The notes under the pieces: generated by a model
The model's input: the letters and a program-made list of their open reading frames with translations, nothing else
Database searches by the model: none
Told to the model about the DNA's origin: nothing
Made by a program: the position numbers and the translations under genes
Origin: Diphasiastrum complanatum
Lineage: Eukaryota; Streptophyta; Lycopodiopsida; Lycopodiales; Lycopodiaceae
DNA length: 64,000 nt
Reading direction: 5' to 3'
Assembly (NCBI GenBank): GCA_029204225.1
Contig: CM055108.1
Coordinates: 22,246,326 to 22,310,325 of the forward strand
Part shown: positions 1 to 11,318 of the stretch, piece by piece
Numbering within the stretch: position 1 is the first letter of the stretch
Layout of the letters: each line of letters starts with the position of its first letter

Positions 1-293
1 CTTTTGTAAACTGGTAATCAGCTTTATCCAGGCTTGATCTGACTGTTGGTGATTCTCTAGAAGTTCTGATGGATTCTTGGTAGTAGATCCATCAGTCAAT
101 CTGATGATCTGCTTCCTTTTTTATCCTATTTGGATCTGGATCCTCCTTGGATTTTGTTGGATTTCTCCGATCTTGCCAGATCTGGCTGAATCTTGATGGA
201 TCTAGCTTGATTTGGCTTGATCTCCTTAGATCTAGTGGTGATGGCTTAGCAGATTAGCTTTTTGTAACGTGCCAACCCCAATCTAGATCTGTC
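1..293 (-). other. Non-coding region downstream of Ty3 integrase
   Basis: This is the stretch between the integrase stop and the missing 3' LTR. It is low in complexity, with many loosely repeated GATCT-containing words such as TTGATCTGG and TTGGATCT. I see no coding potential, polypurine tract or LTR edge here. Long non-coding 3' regions are known in Tat-lineage elements, which fits but does not prove the assignment. Confidence 0.5.
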
Positions 294-1799
294 TCACTGT
301 GGTGGCCAGTACTTGTGCAACCGGCTACCGCTGATGGGTGTGTCGAATGGCGTCCCATCTAGCTTTTCTAAGTTCACGGCTCTATGATTAAGAATTTCCT
401 TAATCCTATAAGGACCTTCGCCAGTGAATTTTAACTTTCCCTTGATCGCCTTGATTTTATACATCAGGACCAGAGCTCCTGAACGAAGATCCTTCTTTTG
501 TAATCTGCGATCATGCCAGGCTTTGCGTCTTTCCTTTTCAGCTGCCAGTGCATGCACAACTAGTAAGCGTGTTTCACAGAGTTCATGCAGAGCTTCTTGG
601 CGTAGCTGTAGAGATTTAGACTCATTAAGACGTTGCGCGGTGGCAATCCTTATTGAAGGAACTAAAAACTCTACTGACATAATAGCATCCTGACCATATA
701 CCAATTGGAAGGGTGTTTGATCAGTGCTTCTTTTATATGTTGTCCTGAATGCCCACAATGCAGCATGCAACTTGTGTTCCCAATCTGATCTGCTAGCTTC
801 AACTGTTTTCGTGAGAACGCTACACAGGATCTTATTGGATGATTTTGTTTGTCCATTACCACGAGGATAATAAGGAGTACTGGTTCTGTGGATCACAAAG
901 AATTCCTCCAACAGGACCTTGATGGTCTCGTTGATGAAATGGCTTCCGCGATCACTGACTAACTCCACTGGGCATCCGAAGCGCACAATGACATTTTCAT
1001 AAAGGAACTTGGCAGTGGTCCTAGCATCAGCTACTCTTACTGCCTTGGCTTCGACCCATTTGGTGAGGTAGTCTGTGGCTACGATTATGTATTGAGCCTG
1101 GGAACTCCTTGTTGCAGGGTGAATTGGACCAATATAATCCAATCCCCATTTTTTGAACGGTGCTTGGGCTAAGACTGGGTGCAGTAGATCATAGTTCAAT
1201 CTCGTTGGTCTCCTTGCCCTTTGGCACACATCGCACTTTTTCAAGTATTCTTCCGTATCCTTATGAATCATTGGCCACCAACATCCCGATTGCAGGATCT
1301 TGCAAACTGTAATGTCAGATGCAAAATGACCCCCACCCATGCCTTCATGTGAAAGCGAAATGATCTGGGTGGTCTCATGAGGAAGAATACACCGCCAAAG
1401 AATTCCATCAAGACCTCTTCGGTACAACTGGCCGACAATCAGCTGATAAGGTCTAGCCTTCAAGATCAATTTCCGCTGTTCCGCCTTTGGCAGTGATTTG
1501 TCTGGTTGGCCCCGCATTAGATATTCAACAATGTCGGCAGCCCATTCTGGTACCGTGTCCACGTAAAATAAGACAGCATCTGCCAGCTCATCATCGGGTT
1601 GGGTTGCAATATCCTTTTCCTTGATTTGTGATACATGATCTACCATGTAGTGTTGTTTTCCCTTGCGAACTACTATCCGAAAATCAAACTCCAATAACAA
1701 AAGTAGCCAACTGGTGATTCTTCCCGTGTTGCAAGTTTTATTAACGAGATAGAGCAAGGGTTGATGGTCTGTATAAAAAGCAAAATGTGTGGCCATCAA
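294..1799 (-). pseudogene. Ty3 integrase with end of RNase H, catalytic Glu lost
   Basis: This 501-residue open frame starts in the last part of RNase H (TDHQPLLYLV, residues 10-19). It continues into an integrase, which would join element cDNA to chromosomal DNA in the nucleus. The HHCC zinc-binding set is visible as H151, H158, C189 and C192. The core has Asp at D221 (GLDYIGP) and D283 (VSDRG). Thirty-five residues later the third catalytic position, in the block normally read as GQ-x-E, is Lys (GQTKSSN, K319). The family needs a DD35E triad, so the enzyme is predicted inactive although the frame is open. The end (KFTGEGPYRIKEIL) is the usual C-terminal fold, and no chromodomain follows. 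Confidence 0.88.
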
Positions 1800-1805
1800 G
1801 TAACG

Positions 1806-3423
1806 TCAAAATTTCTTAACCGCATAGATCATTGCCAGTGCTTCCCGCTCTGTGGTTGAATAGTTCCTTTCGGTATCACTGAGCTGTCGGCTTGCAAACC
1901 GGATTGGAAAAATCTTTTTGTGTTCACCTGGCTGGGTTAAGACTGCTCCAACTGCATACTTCGATGCGTTCGTATGCACGTGAAACTCAATGGACCAATT
2001 GGGTGGGCGTAAGATTGGTGCTAAAACCAATGCATCCTTAAGCTTTTGGAAAGCCTTTAGGGCCTCCTCATTCCAATGTGGATCCGTTGTGAGTTTGTAG
2101 ATTGGTCTGGCTAACTCCGCAAAATCAAGAATGAAGATCCTATAATAGTTAGCATGACCCATGAAAATGTAGACCTCGCGGATCGTCCCCGGTGGTGGTA
2201 GATCAATAATGATCCTGATCTTTGATAGATATGTGGCGATCACGTGTCTTGACACTATATGGCCGAGAATCAAGCCATGTGTCACCCAGAATTGACATTT
2301 TTCTGGATTCAGGGAGATCTGGTATTCACGACATTCTTGTAACACCTTCTCCAAATTGGTGTTCTGAATCTGGTCCATGTATGCACAGATCGTCCAAGAA
2401 AATTTCCAAATTTTTTTGCAAATAATCTTTGAATTCCGCCTGCATCACTCGCTAGAAAGTGCTTGGGGCATTGCAAAGTCCGAATGGCATCACCTTATAG
2501 GCATAGGTTCCCCATTCTGTGGCAAATGCTATCTTGTGTTGGTCCAAGGGGGCTATTTTCACTTGGTTGTAGCCGCTGAAGCCGTCCAAAAAACTGTAGG
2601 CTTCGGCGCCAGCTACCCTGTCGAGGACACTTTCGGTAAATGGTAAAGGAAAATGGTCCTTTTTGGTGACTGCATTTAGCGCCTTCAGATTCACACAGAT
2701 CCGCATTTTGCCATTCTTCTTGGGTACTATAACTATCGGCGATACTCATTCTGTGTCCTCGATCTCATAAATGAAATCTGCGTCCATCAGCTTTTGCAAC
2801 TCCTGCTTGATCAGTTCTGTATGATTCGGGTTGCAGCGGTAGTAACGGCTTACCTTGGGGACTGCTCCTTCCACCAAGGGTATGGTATGTTGGACTACTG
2901 TTGGCGGAATGTCCTTTAGATCACTATAGCTCCAGGCAAAACAGTCTTTATATTTCACCAACAAGGATCGTAGTCTCTTGAACTGCGTGGGTGTTAACTG
3001 CTCTCCCACATGCACTATCTTTTCTTCTTCTCCTGGCTCCGCAAGATTCATCGGCTGTGTTCGCGCAGGTCCCTCGAAGACTTGTTCCGCTGGTGCCTGA
3101 CTTTGATTAGGTTCTCGTCGGGCTTGCGACATCATGATTACCACGTCGTTTAAAGTATAATTCTTGAAAGTATCAGACATCTCATGAACTGGCGCTCGTC
3201 GAGATTCCTCTTTCAACATATTGATTTTGGCCCGACTGGTCATTTTTTGATTTTCTGTCACCTGTGTAGAAGATGGCGCTATATCTAAGTCCAACTGGAT
3301 TGGCTTTAAGAAATCCAACACATTCTTTTTGTCCTTTTTTGTCATTTTGGTGGGTTCATCCTTGTTGTCTTTCTTCGGGACTGCCGCGACATTCGCCTCA
3401 TGGTTGCGAATATCAACGTCCAC
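1806..3423 (-). pseudogene. Ty3 reverse transcriptase-RNase H, frameshifted and stopped
   Basis: Reading right to left, the segment encodes the linker before RT (LLVKYKDCFAWSYSDLKDIP), the palm start (KNGKMRICVNLKALN), FLDGFSGYNQVKIAP, MPFGLCNAPSTF and the catalytic FLDD box. The thumb (SLNPEKCQFW), connection and RNase H (ERNYSTTEREALAM) follow. The enzyme would copy element RNA to cDNA in cytoplasmic particles. Damage includes a stop near 2745, another right after APSTF near 2450 and a frameshift just after FLDD near 2380. The first RNase H aspartate is replaced (HTNAS where the family has a D-A-S core). The FLDD box itself is intact. Confidence 0.88.
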
Positions 3424-3456
3424 TATAGCTATCGCCTCTTCGGGTAGGTAACTCCA

Positions 3457-4344
3457 TCAGATCACCTGGTTGTAGCGTTGCTTCAACTGATTCTTCTTAT
3501 TCGCAAGTGCCTTGGGTGGATCGATCCTTGAGACTTTCGCCATATCAGACTTTTGTGGTGGTTGAGCTGGTACCTTCTTGGTTTCGTAACGATCTGGGTC
3601 CATGTTGTGTAGGACCTGTTCATTAGTCAGCTCAATCTCCTTATTATAAGTTAGAGCATGTTGCCAAGGGACTAGATCATCGTCCACTGGGTTCTCAATA
3701 GGCTCCGCTGACAGCCATGCTACGTTTATCATATTCATCCCAAATGTGATTGGTGTGTCCATAGTGTAACATTTGGGTGAAGATGTACTAGGTTCTGGAT
3801 CTGATTCCTATTGACATGCCTGGCAGTCAATAGTTGCTAATGCATATGTCCATCTCATGACATCCGTCTCTGAATGATAGTGACCTCCCTTGGCTGGCCT
3901 TGGGCGATCAATCGTATGATCTATCGTGGATGATCCGTCATCAGCCTTGGGTGCAATAGGTTTCACCGCCCATGTGGTTGGATCAACCTTTACAGCCTGT
4001 TCTCTATTCTTGAAGGTGAGTTTTCCTGTACCCCAGTTGTGTACTACTTGCGCAGTCCTCAACCATGGTCTTTCCAGTAAAACCTGGTATGCAGATGGAG
4101 ATTCAGGTATATCCATGACTACAAAAGTGATCACAAACTGCATGCCTACTATCTTTATGGGGATATCGGCAACTACACCTTTTGGTTTCACACAGGATTG
4201 ATCTGCTAGCTTGATGGCAAATCTTGCTGGCTTCAATTCTTGTAAACCCCATTTTTCATATAAAGTAGTGGAGATCAGATTGACACCCGATCTTCCATCT
4301 ACCATTGCCGCCTCGTCCTTGTATCTCTTGTGTTTGATTGGCAA
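3457..4344 (-). pseudogene. Ty3 aspartic protease and linker
   Basis: The region 3808-4344 encodes a retropepsin-like domain. Its active-site loop reads VDGRSGVNLIS, comparable with the D-G-G-S-G loop of Tat/Athila-type proteases, with Arg in place of the second Gly. The C-terminal box reads LLERPWL, where the family usually has an ILGRPWL-like motif. The protease would cut the Gag-Pol polyprotein. A separate open stretch at 3457-3762 holds a Lys/Pro-rich linker towards RT and is out of frame with the protease. I regard the whole as broken coding sequence. Confidence 0.75.
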
Positions 4345-4436
4345 AGTGATGTTGTGTTCCTCACTTTCCCATGCTGCTCCGATGTGGAGGACATTATTTG
4401 TTTCATCATAGCCCGCACAATATATGGGCTCAGGCG

Positions 4437-5880
4437 CTACTGGCTCCTCATAAGGCTTTCTGCTTGTGGTGCAATCCGCAGTAGTTCCCCGAGTGGTAAA
4501 CTAACATGGCTTGACAGAAAAAGTGTGAGCCTTTCAGTGCGTGGTCCCTCGGGCTCCACCATGTGAAAAGGTGGTTCATGTTTGTGCAACCGATCATTCT
4601 GATCAGTGCACAGTGGTGAGCCCGCTTGCGGTTCCCGTTCGACGCCGACTGGAGGTTCTGTGGGATTGTCCCTTTCTTGCTCTTTTTCCTCCGCTTGTGC
4701 TTTCTGTAGCCAATGTTTTAATTTTTGGTACTGTCTTCTCTCTTCCCTCACATTTGGATATGGCGCTAAAGTTGAGGGTTGGTCGTCAGTGACTGATGGT
4801 GGTGGTGAGGGAGTCACTTCCTTCCTCTTCTGTGCTCGCGTAATAGCTAACACAGGAGCGTGGAATTGTCGACCTTCCGATGGCATCCCTGCTGGAACTG
4901 CTGGTTGCTGTATGACAAGATGTTAAGAGGTGCACTGGTTCTGGGTTTGAATGGACAATTCTTGTAACAGTGTCCATAACCGCATTCTCGACAGGAGGTT
5001 GTATATTGTCCCTTGTAGGGACATTCTGCTATTCTGTGTCCTTCGCCGCATCCGTAGCAGCCGTAATTTCTTCCGCCTTGGCGCTAAGTTTGAGCTGCAT
5101 AGGTCGAAACATATTCATTTATGACAGGATCCATAAATGATTCATCTGGTCCGTACCATTGCTGCTGCTCAGGTTGAGGTGGCATTTGCATCTCTGGTTC
5201 TGCTGCTGTCAGATTTACATGGGCCACTTGTTGATTGGCTGGCCCTGGTGGAGCAAGTAAGGCCATACGCTGTGGGTGATTTGGTGTGCCGTACCTTGGT
5301 GCCGTGTTGGGTGCCCCTTGATGATAAGGATAGGAAGTCTGATAAGGACTTCTCTTTTGTTGAACAATCCGGGGGTTAAACATGCAAAATGTCGTATCAT
5401 GCGATGTTGCATTGCACAAATGGCAGAATCTATGTGTCAGTCTCAGATTTTGCTTTAGGACTGGACACTCGTTCGTTGTATGGTTTTGCGTGCATATTGA
5501 ACACCATACATTCTCCCGACGAGGATACTACAGCTGGTTTGGTTCCGTTGGTGTGGAGTTATTGCGACAATTCCCTGTAAGGCTTTCAGTTTTTGGTCAC
5601 ATTGCGCCGTAAGTTGTTCCATCTGCTATTTGTGTAATTTTGTCATTTGCTCCAACAACAGTTATGTGGATAGAGTGGATGCGTTTGATGATGATGATGC
5701 AATCGAGGGAGTAGGAGTGTGGGTGGAAGGATATTCGTCGTCAGATCTCTCATCCTCTTCCCTTATGGCATCTTCCATAGCTTCTTGCAGAGTAGCGTAC
5801 TGCTCCTGTCGTTTCAATTATCTTCTGATGCTTCATGGTAATCCGACTAGGGTTGGCGAGTATTATCTTGTGCGAGGGTT
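4437..5880 (-). pseudogene. Gag remnant with four zinc knuckles
   Basis: Minus-strand translation gives an acidic, Ser-rich start (EAMEDAIREEDERSDDEYPS, near 5710-5800), then four cysteine/histidine knuckles. These are CSICTQNHTTNEC (5465-5503), CHLCNATSHDTTFC (5384-5425), CYGCGEGHRIAEC (5021-5059) and CRECGYGHCYKNC (4955-4993). A Pro/Gln-rich spacer separates the pairs. Three knuckles have CX2CX3HX4C spacing and one the usual CX2CX4HX4C. Knuckles bind the element RNA in the virus-like particle. An in-frame TAG lies between knuckles 2 and 3 and frameshifts follow. I cannot see a typical Gag core (about 100 residues) upstream, so this gag looks internally deleted. Confidence 0.7.
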
Positions 5881-5929
5881 GGCTGTGCGAGGGTTCTTTA
5901 GCTATTTTTGTAGGCAAAAAACTTAATAT

Positions 5930-6650
5930 CTTTCTGATATCTAGGTATTAACTCCCGCAAGGTTCACAGTAGCTGGATCTGATGCAGATCTCACTATAGA
6001 ATTCTCTGCGAGAGTTAACTCTCACAAGAAGTGAAAATTTCACTATCTACGAGGGCTCAAAGCCATTTTTTTGGCTTGATCTTCACAGATCTTCATGCTA
6101 ACTCTCGCAGGCTTCATCACTGATGTAAATTGACATTTTGAATCGATTGAGAGGGTCTGTGAGAGTTCTTATTGGAAGGATTTGCTGGATCTTTATTTTT
6201 TAGTGACTTTTTGCACTTAAATCCAATTTTATGCTCACTGGAATCAGACTAACTCTCGCAAGCTCTTCTGTGTCCTGGTCTCACTGAGATGAAACTTCAG
6301 AATCCTCAACGAGAGTTCTTGACCATTGAAACTGAAAATTTTGGTGTCTGCAAAGGTCCACTGGTACTTTCCCATTTTTTTTTTACTAGGAACTCTCACA
6401 CAGGCACTTAGATATCAAACTAACATTCGTAAGCTTCTTTGTGTCCTGGTCTCACTGAGATGGAACTTCAGAGGGCTCTGCGAGAGTTCTTATGAAGATT
6501 TGAAATTTTTTTGGATTTTTTCAAGGGTTTTTTGAATTTTTTATGATTTTTCTCTGATTTTTACAATATGCTTAGAACTAACTCTCGCAGGCTTCTATGC
6601 AGGTCTGGGACAGCACCCTGGAGTTGTTGCCAATCATGCAAGGGTTAATT
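5930..6650 (-). repeat. Degenerate direct repeats in Ty3 leader
   Basis: The leader holds a recurring module with CTAACTCTCGCAAGC-like and GAGAGTTCTT-like words. Two clear copies begin near 6247 and 6416, about 169 bp apart. Both run through a shared CCTGGTCTCACTGAGATG block followed by AACTTCAGA. Weaker copies of the CTCTCGCAG word occur near 5950, 6020, 6100 and 6575. The function is unknown; packaging or regulatory roles are only possibilities. Confidence 0.7.
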
Positions 6651-6945
6651 CTCACTAATTCTGGAGATATAAAAATCTGATGAGATTTTAAGCTCCTTTT
6701 TCCTTCAAAATGCAGATTGGTGTGTTTTTTTTATTTTGGGTTTTTGGCTGGTTGGTTTGGGTTTCAAGCCCTTAGAGGCTGTTCAAGGCCTCCTCTACCG
6801 TCTCATACCTCCTCCGCTAGTTGTGAACAGTCCAAACACAAAAAAATACAGAAAACTAACTCTGAACTCCCAAGAATCTACCTAAACTACACTAAAAAGC
6901 AAGAAAATAGCTAAAATGCAGCTAAACTAGTTAGTGGAAACCTAT

Positions 6946-6962
6946 CCCCGGCAACGGCGCCA
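6946..6962 (-). other. Primer-binding site, tRNA-Asp
   Basis: On the minus strand this reads TGGCGCCGTTGCCGGGG. That is the exact complement of the 3' end of plant tRNA-Asp including CCA. It lies one base from the LTR edge, where a minus-strand DNA primer site must be. The plus strand therefore looks like a tRNA end, but there is no tRNA gene here. Confidence 0.92.
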
Positions 6963-6963
6963 C

Positions 6964-7773
6964 TGTAGGGTCAAAGATCTTACGTAGTATACCCCTCCCG
7001 CCTGTCAACAAGGGTGAGATCACTGGATAGATACCTAACTATGCATAGATGCTACTTTTAGTTAGTTTCCTACTTTCTCCCTTAACTCTACTCACCACTA
7101 GCACTATTTTCCTTTAACTCTACTCCTCTACACTAAATTCATCATGATTTGGGTGAAGGGAAGAGATAGAAAAGAAGAGATTGAAAAGAGAAGAGAGAAA
7201 GAGAGAGAGATAGAGTGTGAGGGTGGAGGTTAGCTCAAATGCACATTATACTTGCTAAAGGGGAAACATAAACTATTGAAACCAAAAAGCATGAACTTGA
7301 AAGCAATTGAAAACAACAAGAGCAATAGCAAGCATTGAATTGCAAATGAGGATGCTTCTCTTCCAAAATTGGTAGAGTTTCCTCCTTCTCATTAAACATG
7401 AAAATAGTGTACAAATGGTGTCTTTTTATAAAATGGGAAAGGCCCTTGCCCCTCAATCCTATTGGCTTATATTCACAATGTTCATCTTGGACCGAACTTG
7501 ATCCAAGGGTCCACAAAAAGTACATTAGAAATCACAAGATTCATGTGAGTCCCAATTTGGACCCAACTCTAAAAAGTAATCTCTAAGTTTAAAAATGACA
7601 TTGGGCTTCTAGTTTTATTTTAATTTCAAGGCCCAAGTCATGTTTATTTTATTTACAACTTTATTTGTGTGCCCATTGGGCCATGGGCTTATACACACAG
7701 GATGTCATGCCCTCGCAACACATTTCATTGGATGATTTTATTTATTTACACTTTGTTGGGAATACCCCCAACA
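6964..7773 (-). repeat. 5' LTR of Tat/Athila-like Ty3 element
   Basis: On the minus strand the block begins TGTTGGGGGTATTCCC (7773 downwards) and ends CCCTACA next to the primer-binding site. This gives TG...CA ends and about 810 bp. It contains a purine-rich stretch near 7140-7215 and AT-rich DNA. Both edges are inferred from the ends alone because the partner LTR is outside the window. Confidence 0.75.
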
Positions 7774-8569
7774 GTTCATCTATGCAGAAACATTAATTTA
7801 CAGTATACTTAAGTTTTGTAAATCTTGTGTCACTTGTATTTGTTATAAAGCTTGTACTTGGTTAAAGAAATCTTTGAAAGTGTGCTTCAGTTTTGAAAGT
7901 TATTTCCCTAGATAGAAATCGACAATGTTTATATTTTTTGGCATAGTTCAGTTATCTGATTTGTTGAAATATTTTTTGGATATTAAAGATTTTCAATGTC
8001 TTTTAAAAATATATATTCCATGTGACTTTTTGAAGTTATGTGATATTAAATTATAAATTGCATGAAGATGCTCACGTAGCTCATTATTATCATTAAATTT
8101 GAATATATTTTGTATCTATTTGTTGACCAAGTTACAAATATAACTAAATTTGAATATATCAATAAGATAGTTTGATATAAAAAGTATGTTTGCTGGATAT
8201 TAAAAAAATACAATATATAATTATGTTATTAAAATTTATTTTGTCCTTTCTTGTGAATTTGAATACAATTAAAAAATAGACAATATTTCGTAATTAGCAA
8301 ATTAAAAAATTAGTACAAAGTGGAAAATTATGTAGGATTTTAAGAGAATTTGGACAGACTTTTTTTGTTGACCTTCTTGATATACAAAATATATATATTT
8401 TTGTAGGTTTATAATTTTTCACATGTCTGTATTTTAAAAATATAAGAAAAACACATCATTTTTTAAATTTGTATGAACAAAAAACATGGTTTTTGTAAAA
8501 TGACCTCTTTTTTTTGTCAATTTTGAAAGATTCGTTAAGGAGGACCTCGCAAGATTTCTCATTCAACTC
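7774..8569. other. AT-rich spacer without recognised gene
   Basis: This is very AT-rich DNA with short runs of A and T and no convincing open frame or family motif. It begins at the outer edge of the Ty3 LTR and ends at a Copia relic. It may be old transposon sequence decayed past recognition. Confidence 0.6.
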
Positions 8570-9010
8570 GCAATGGTGTTAGTTGATATTGTCACTCGGA
8601 AGGGTGGTAGCATTAAACTGAGTGTAATGCAGATCAAGTAGTAATCTGATCCATATAGCTTCTTTTGAAGCTTGGCATGCTACGATGTACTCCGCTTTGG
8701 TTGAAGAGAGCACAACTGATTTCTGCTTTCTTGAGTTCCATGAGATTGGTCCCCCTGAACCTGGAAGTGGATTTTCTGGTTGAGGCATTTTCTTCCCAAT
8801 CTGAGTTGGTGTAGCCTTGAAGAACCATTGGATCGATAACATTTCCATCATAGCATAAAACATGATCTAGACTTCCTTGAGTATATCCCATAACTCTCTT
8901 TAATGCTTTCCAATGTAAGATCCTAGGATTAGACATGTATTGACTTAGTGTGTCAAGAGTGTATGCTAAATCCGGTCTGGTGCGAAGCATGACAACATCA
9001 AAGATCCTAT
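8570..9010 (-). pseudogene. Copia RNase H relic
   Basis: Two overlapping minus-strand frames together encode the end of a Copia polyprotein. One runs through RPDLAYTLDTLSQYMSNP, HWKALKRVMGY and GYTNSDWEENASTRKSTS. The other continues with SGGPISWNSRKQKSVVLSST and KAEYIVACQASKEAIWIRLL. The family motifs D-S-D-W and S-S-T-E-A-E-Y appear here as NSDW and SSTKAEY, so two active-site acids are lost, and there is a frameshift between the halves. No LTRs or other domains were seen nearby, so it is an isolated fragment. The minus-strand coding sense is certain; the Copia subfamily is not. Confidence 0.85.
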
Positions 9011-10021
9011 AAGTGAATGATTTTTCTAGAATGGATTCTAGATATTTCTACTGGCTAAGCTAGACTTTCTTATGATGTAGATATTACTACATATTAGCTC
9101 ATAAATTTGTTTTGTTTTGATGTTCATGTCTTCATCAAATGGGCATAATATTTTTGTTTCCATATGGGTGGTTTTGAAACCTACCTTTGGTTTTATTTAT
9201 TTTTATTGTAAGTCCTTTTATGCTTGTGGATTTGTATTGTTTTACAATCCTATAGTAACATATTGTTGTCTTTACATATAAACTCATCCAAAAAGTGCTG
9301 TACTTCATAATCTTGACGTCGTCCGGAAATTTGGCAGTACACGATGAAGTCTATTTCATGATCTTGATTTTGTCTAAAAAATGGTGGTTTTGAAATTTGA
9401 TTACAAAAAATAGTCAACAACTTCAGTTTGTTGATTGGTTTGATACTCGTTATTTTAATGTACTTTCTAAAGTAATAGAAGACATTGTTGTTTGATACTT
9501 GTGAGTCTTGACCAAATGATAATTGTGACAAGTAATAAAATTGATTTATTAGTAAATGTAGGACATTGTTCATCGTTTTTGACCATATGTATCACTTTTG
9601 TTTTTTGTTGTTTGATATGGTATGCATTTCAATAGTAAGTGTTGGCTCTTTCCAAGGATATGCTTCAACGTTGTTGACAATATTAATGTGTATCATGAAG
9701 ACTTTCATTGGTCTAATTGGATTGACACATGTCACAATTTCTTGAATTTTAGTTTTTGAAATAAATTCATAATGAAGAACAACTAACTTGTAATTCACGT
9801 ATCTTGAAAACCAAAACAAACAGAAGCTATCACATTGTATTGGAGATAGACTTTCGTTGTTAAGAAGCTTTATATATGTCTCAATTATGTGATTTTCTTG
9901 TATTAGTTTTTGAAAGTTGTGCCATTATTGTGGCGTTCTTTTCAAATCATAGCATCATGATTGTTTTCGTTGGATTATTCTCCTTCTTACTAATCGACTA
10001 ATCGGTTTTAATCCTCATCCA
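9011..10021. other. AT-rich region with unassigned short frames
   Basis: Two minus-strand open frames, 9250-9573 (107 residues) and 9592-9819 (75 residues), lie in this AT-rich stretch. I recognise no domain in either, and AT-rich composition alone could leave them open. A decayed transposon is possible. A profile search with the 107-residue frame would settle this. Confidence 0.4.
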
Positions 10022-10039
10022 TTGTTTATCCAGTTCTAC

Positions 10040-10222
10040 GGATTTTCTCGTGCCTTTACACAGTCTGCGGATTTACAAGTGTTTTTACACAGTCTGCAGA
10101 AATACACAGAGTTTGACAACAGTGTCGCATTTTTCGCCTGTCAAAAATCTCGTGTAAAAATGCAGTGTCGCCTTTTTCGCATTTTTCACCTGTCAGAAAT
10201 TACAAGTAAAAATGCAAAGTGT
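10040..10222. repeat. Short degenerate direct repeats
   Basis: TTTACACAGTCTGC occurs twice about 30 bp apart (10055-10100). A second pair of partial repeats (CGCATTTTTC, CCTGTCA and TAAAAATGCA words) runs to 10222. The block borders the (GA)n/CACGTG array and may be its decayed edge. Confidence 0.55.
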
Positions 10223-10225
10223 TTT

Positions 10226-10230
<5 letters not shown>

Positions 10231-10301
<71 letters not shown>

Positions 10302-10573
10302 AAAGTTGCCACATGGCAAGCCACATAGGCTTGCCACGTGTAATACCATGTAGGTTTGGGAATGCCAAGTAGGACTACCATAGGCTTGTGGAGCAGACCA
10401 CATAGGCATGTCATAGGTCTGCTATTTACCAAGCCTATCGTAGGCTACCATGTAGCAAGCCATGTAGGCCTATGGCAAGTCATGCAAGCTTCGGGTTTGC
10501 CACGTGGCAAACCACGTAGTTCTAAGATAGGCTTGCCTAGCAAGCCAACCATTCTCTGCCACAAAGGCCTAAG

Positions 10574-10631
<58 letters not shown>

Positions 10632-11251
10632 TCAAATGGCAAGCCACGTAGGCCTGCCACGTGGGGAACCATGTAGGCTTGGGACTGGCCATGTGGCAAG
10701 CCACATAGGCCTACCATAGACTTGTGTGGCTTGCTACATGGCCTACCATAGGCTTGTGTAGTAGGCCACATAGGCCTACTATCTACCAAGCCTATAATAG
10801 GTTGCCACATGGCAAGTCACGTGTCAATCTTGTCGCAGGCTGCCACGTGGAAAGCCACGTAGGTCTACCATTGTGTCAAGTCCTGCAATATTAGGGTTTG
10901 CCATGTGGCAAACCATGTAGGTCTAAATAGGCTTGTGTGGCAAGCCAACCAGGCTTTGCCATGTAGACTTGAGTGGACCTAGAGAGAGAAAGAGGTGGGG
11001 CCCAAAAGCTGCCACGTGGCAAGTCACATAGGCCTCAAGCCACGTAGGCATGTCATGAGACAAACCACGCAAGTTTGTCCCTTGCCATGTGGCAAGCCAT
11101 GTAGGCCTATCATAGGCTTGCGTGGCAAGTCATATAGGCATGACATAGGCTTGTGTATGCCATGCAGGCATGTTGCAGTCTGCCACATAGGCCTGACATA
11201 GGCTTGTGTGGCAAGCCAACTAAGCTATGCCACGTAGGTTTGCCATGCAGG

Positions 11252-11317
<66 letters not shown>
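10231..11317. repeat. Compound block: (GA)n tracts plus CACGTG-rich minisatellite
   Basis: Three pure GA tracts (10231-10297, 10576-10629, 11255-11317) and one short tract (about 10981-10992) are separated by a GC-richer repeat. The repeat is built from variants of GCCACGTGGCAAGCCACGT followed by AGGC words. A longer module ending in GTGGCAAGCCAAC, then a TTTGCCA word and a GA tract, recurs at about 10535-10576, 10937-10981 and 11208-11255. The block therefore has a higher-order unit of roughly 270-400 bp. CACGTG is palindromic and equals the plant G-box core. Frames running through the tracts encode only Arg-Glu or Ser-Leu runs and are not genes. Confidence 0.85.

Positions 11318-11318
<1 letters not shown>

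Larger units (their letters stand above)
1..7773 (-). mobile_element. Tat/Athila-like Ty3 LTR retrotransposon, left end outside window
   Basis: A decayed Ty3-type element lies on the minus strand. Its order is LTR (6964-7773), primer-binding site (6946-6962), repeat-rich leader, gag with zinc knuckles, aspartic protease, RT, RNase H and integrase, with integrase nearest the window start. This PR-RT-RH-IN order is the Ty3 order. The primer-binding site matches the 3' end of plant tRNA-Asp, as in Athila/Tat-type non-chromoviruses, and no chromodomain follows the integrase. The other LTR must lie to the left of base 1, so length and target duplication cannot be checked. Every coding domain carries stops, frameshifts or lost catalytic residues, so the copy is dead. 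Confidence 0.88.

Noticed and set aside
5630-5926. A 98-residue plus-strand frame in the first Ty3 element
   Set aside because: Antisense to the acidic part of gag; Ser/Asp bias mirrors the coding strand.
6946-6962. Perfect match to the 3' end of tRNA-Asp on the plus strand
   Set aside because: No cloverleaf or anticodon arm precedes it; it is the complement of a retrotransposon primer-binding site next to an LTR.
10186-10676. Several overlapping frames encoding Arg-Glu or Ser-Leu runs
   Set aside because: They are translations of (GA)n tracts in different frames, with no domain and no splice or start context.
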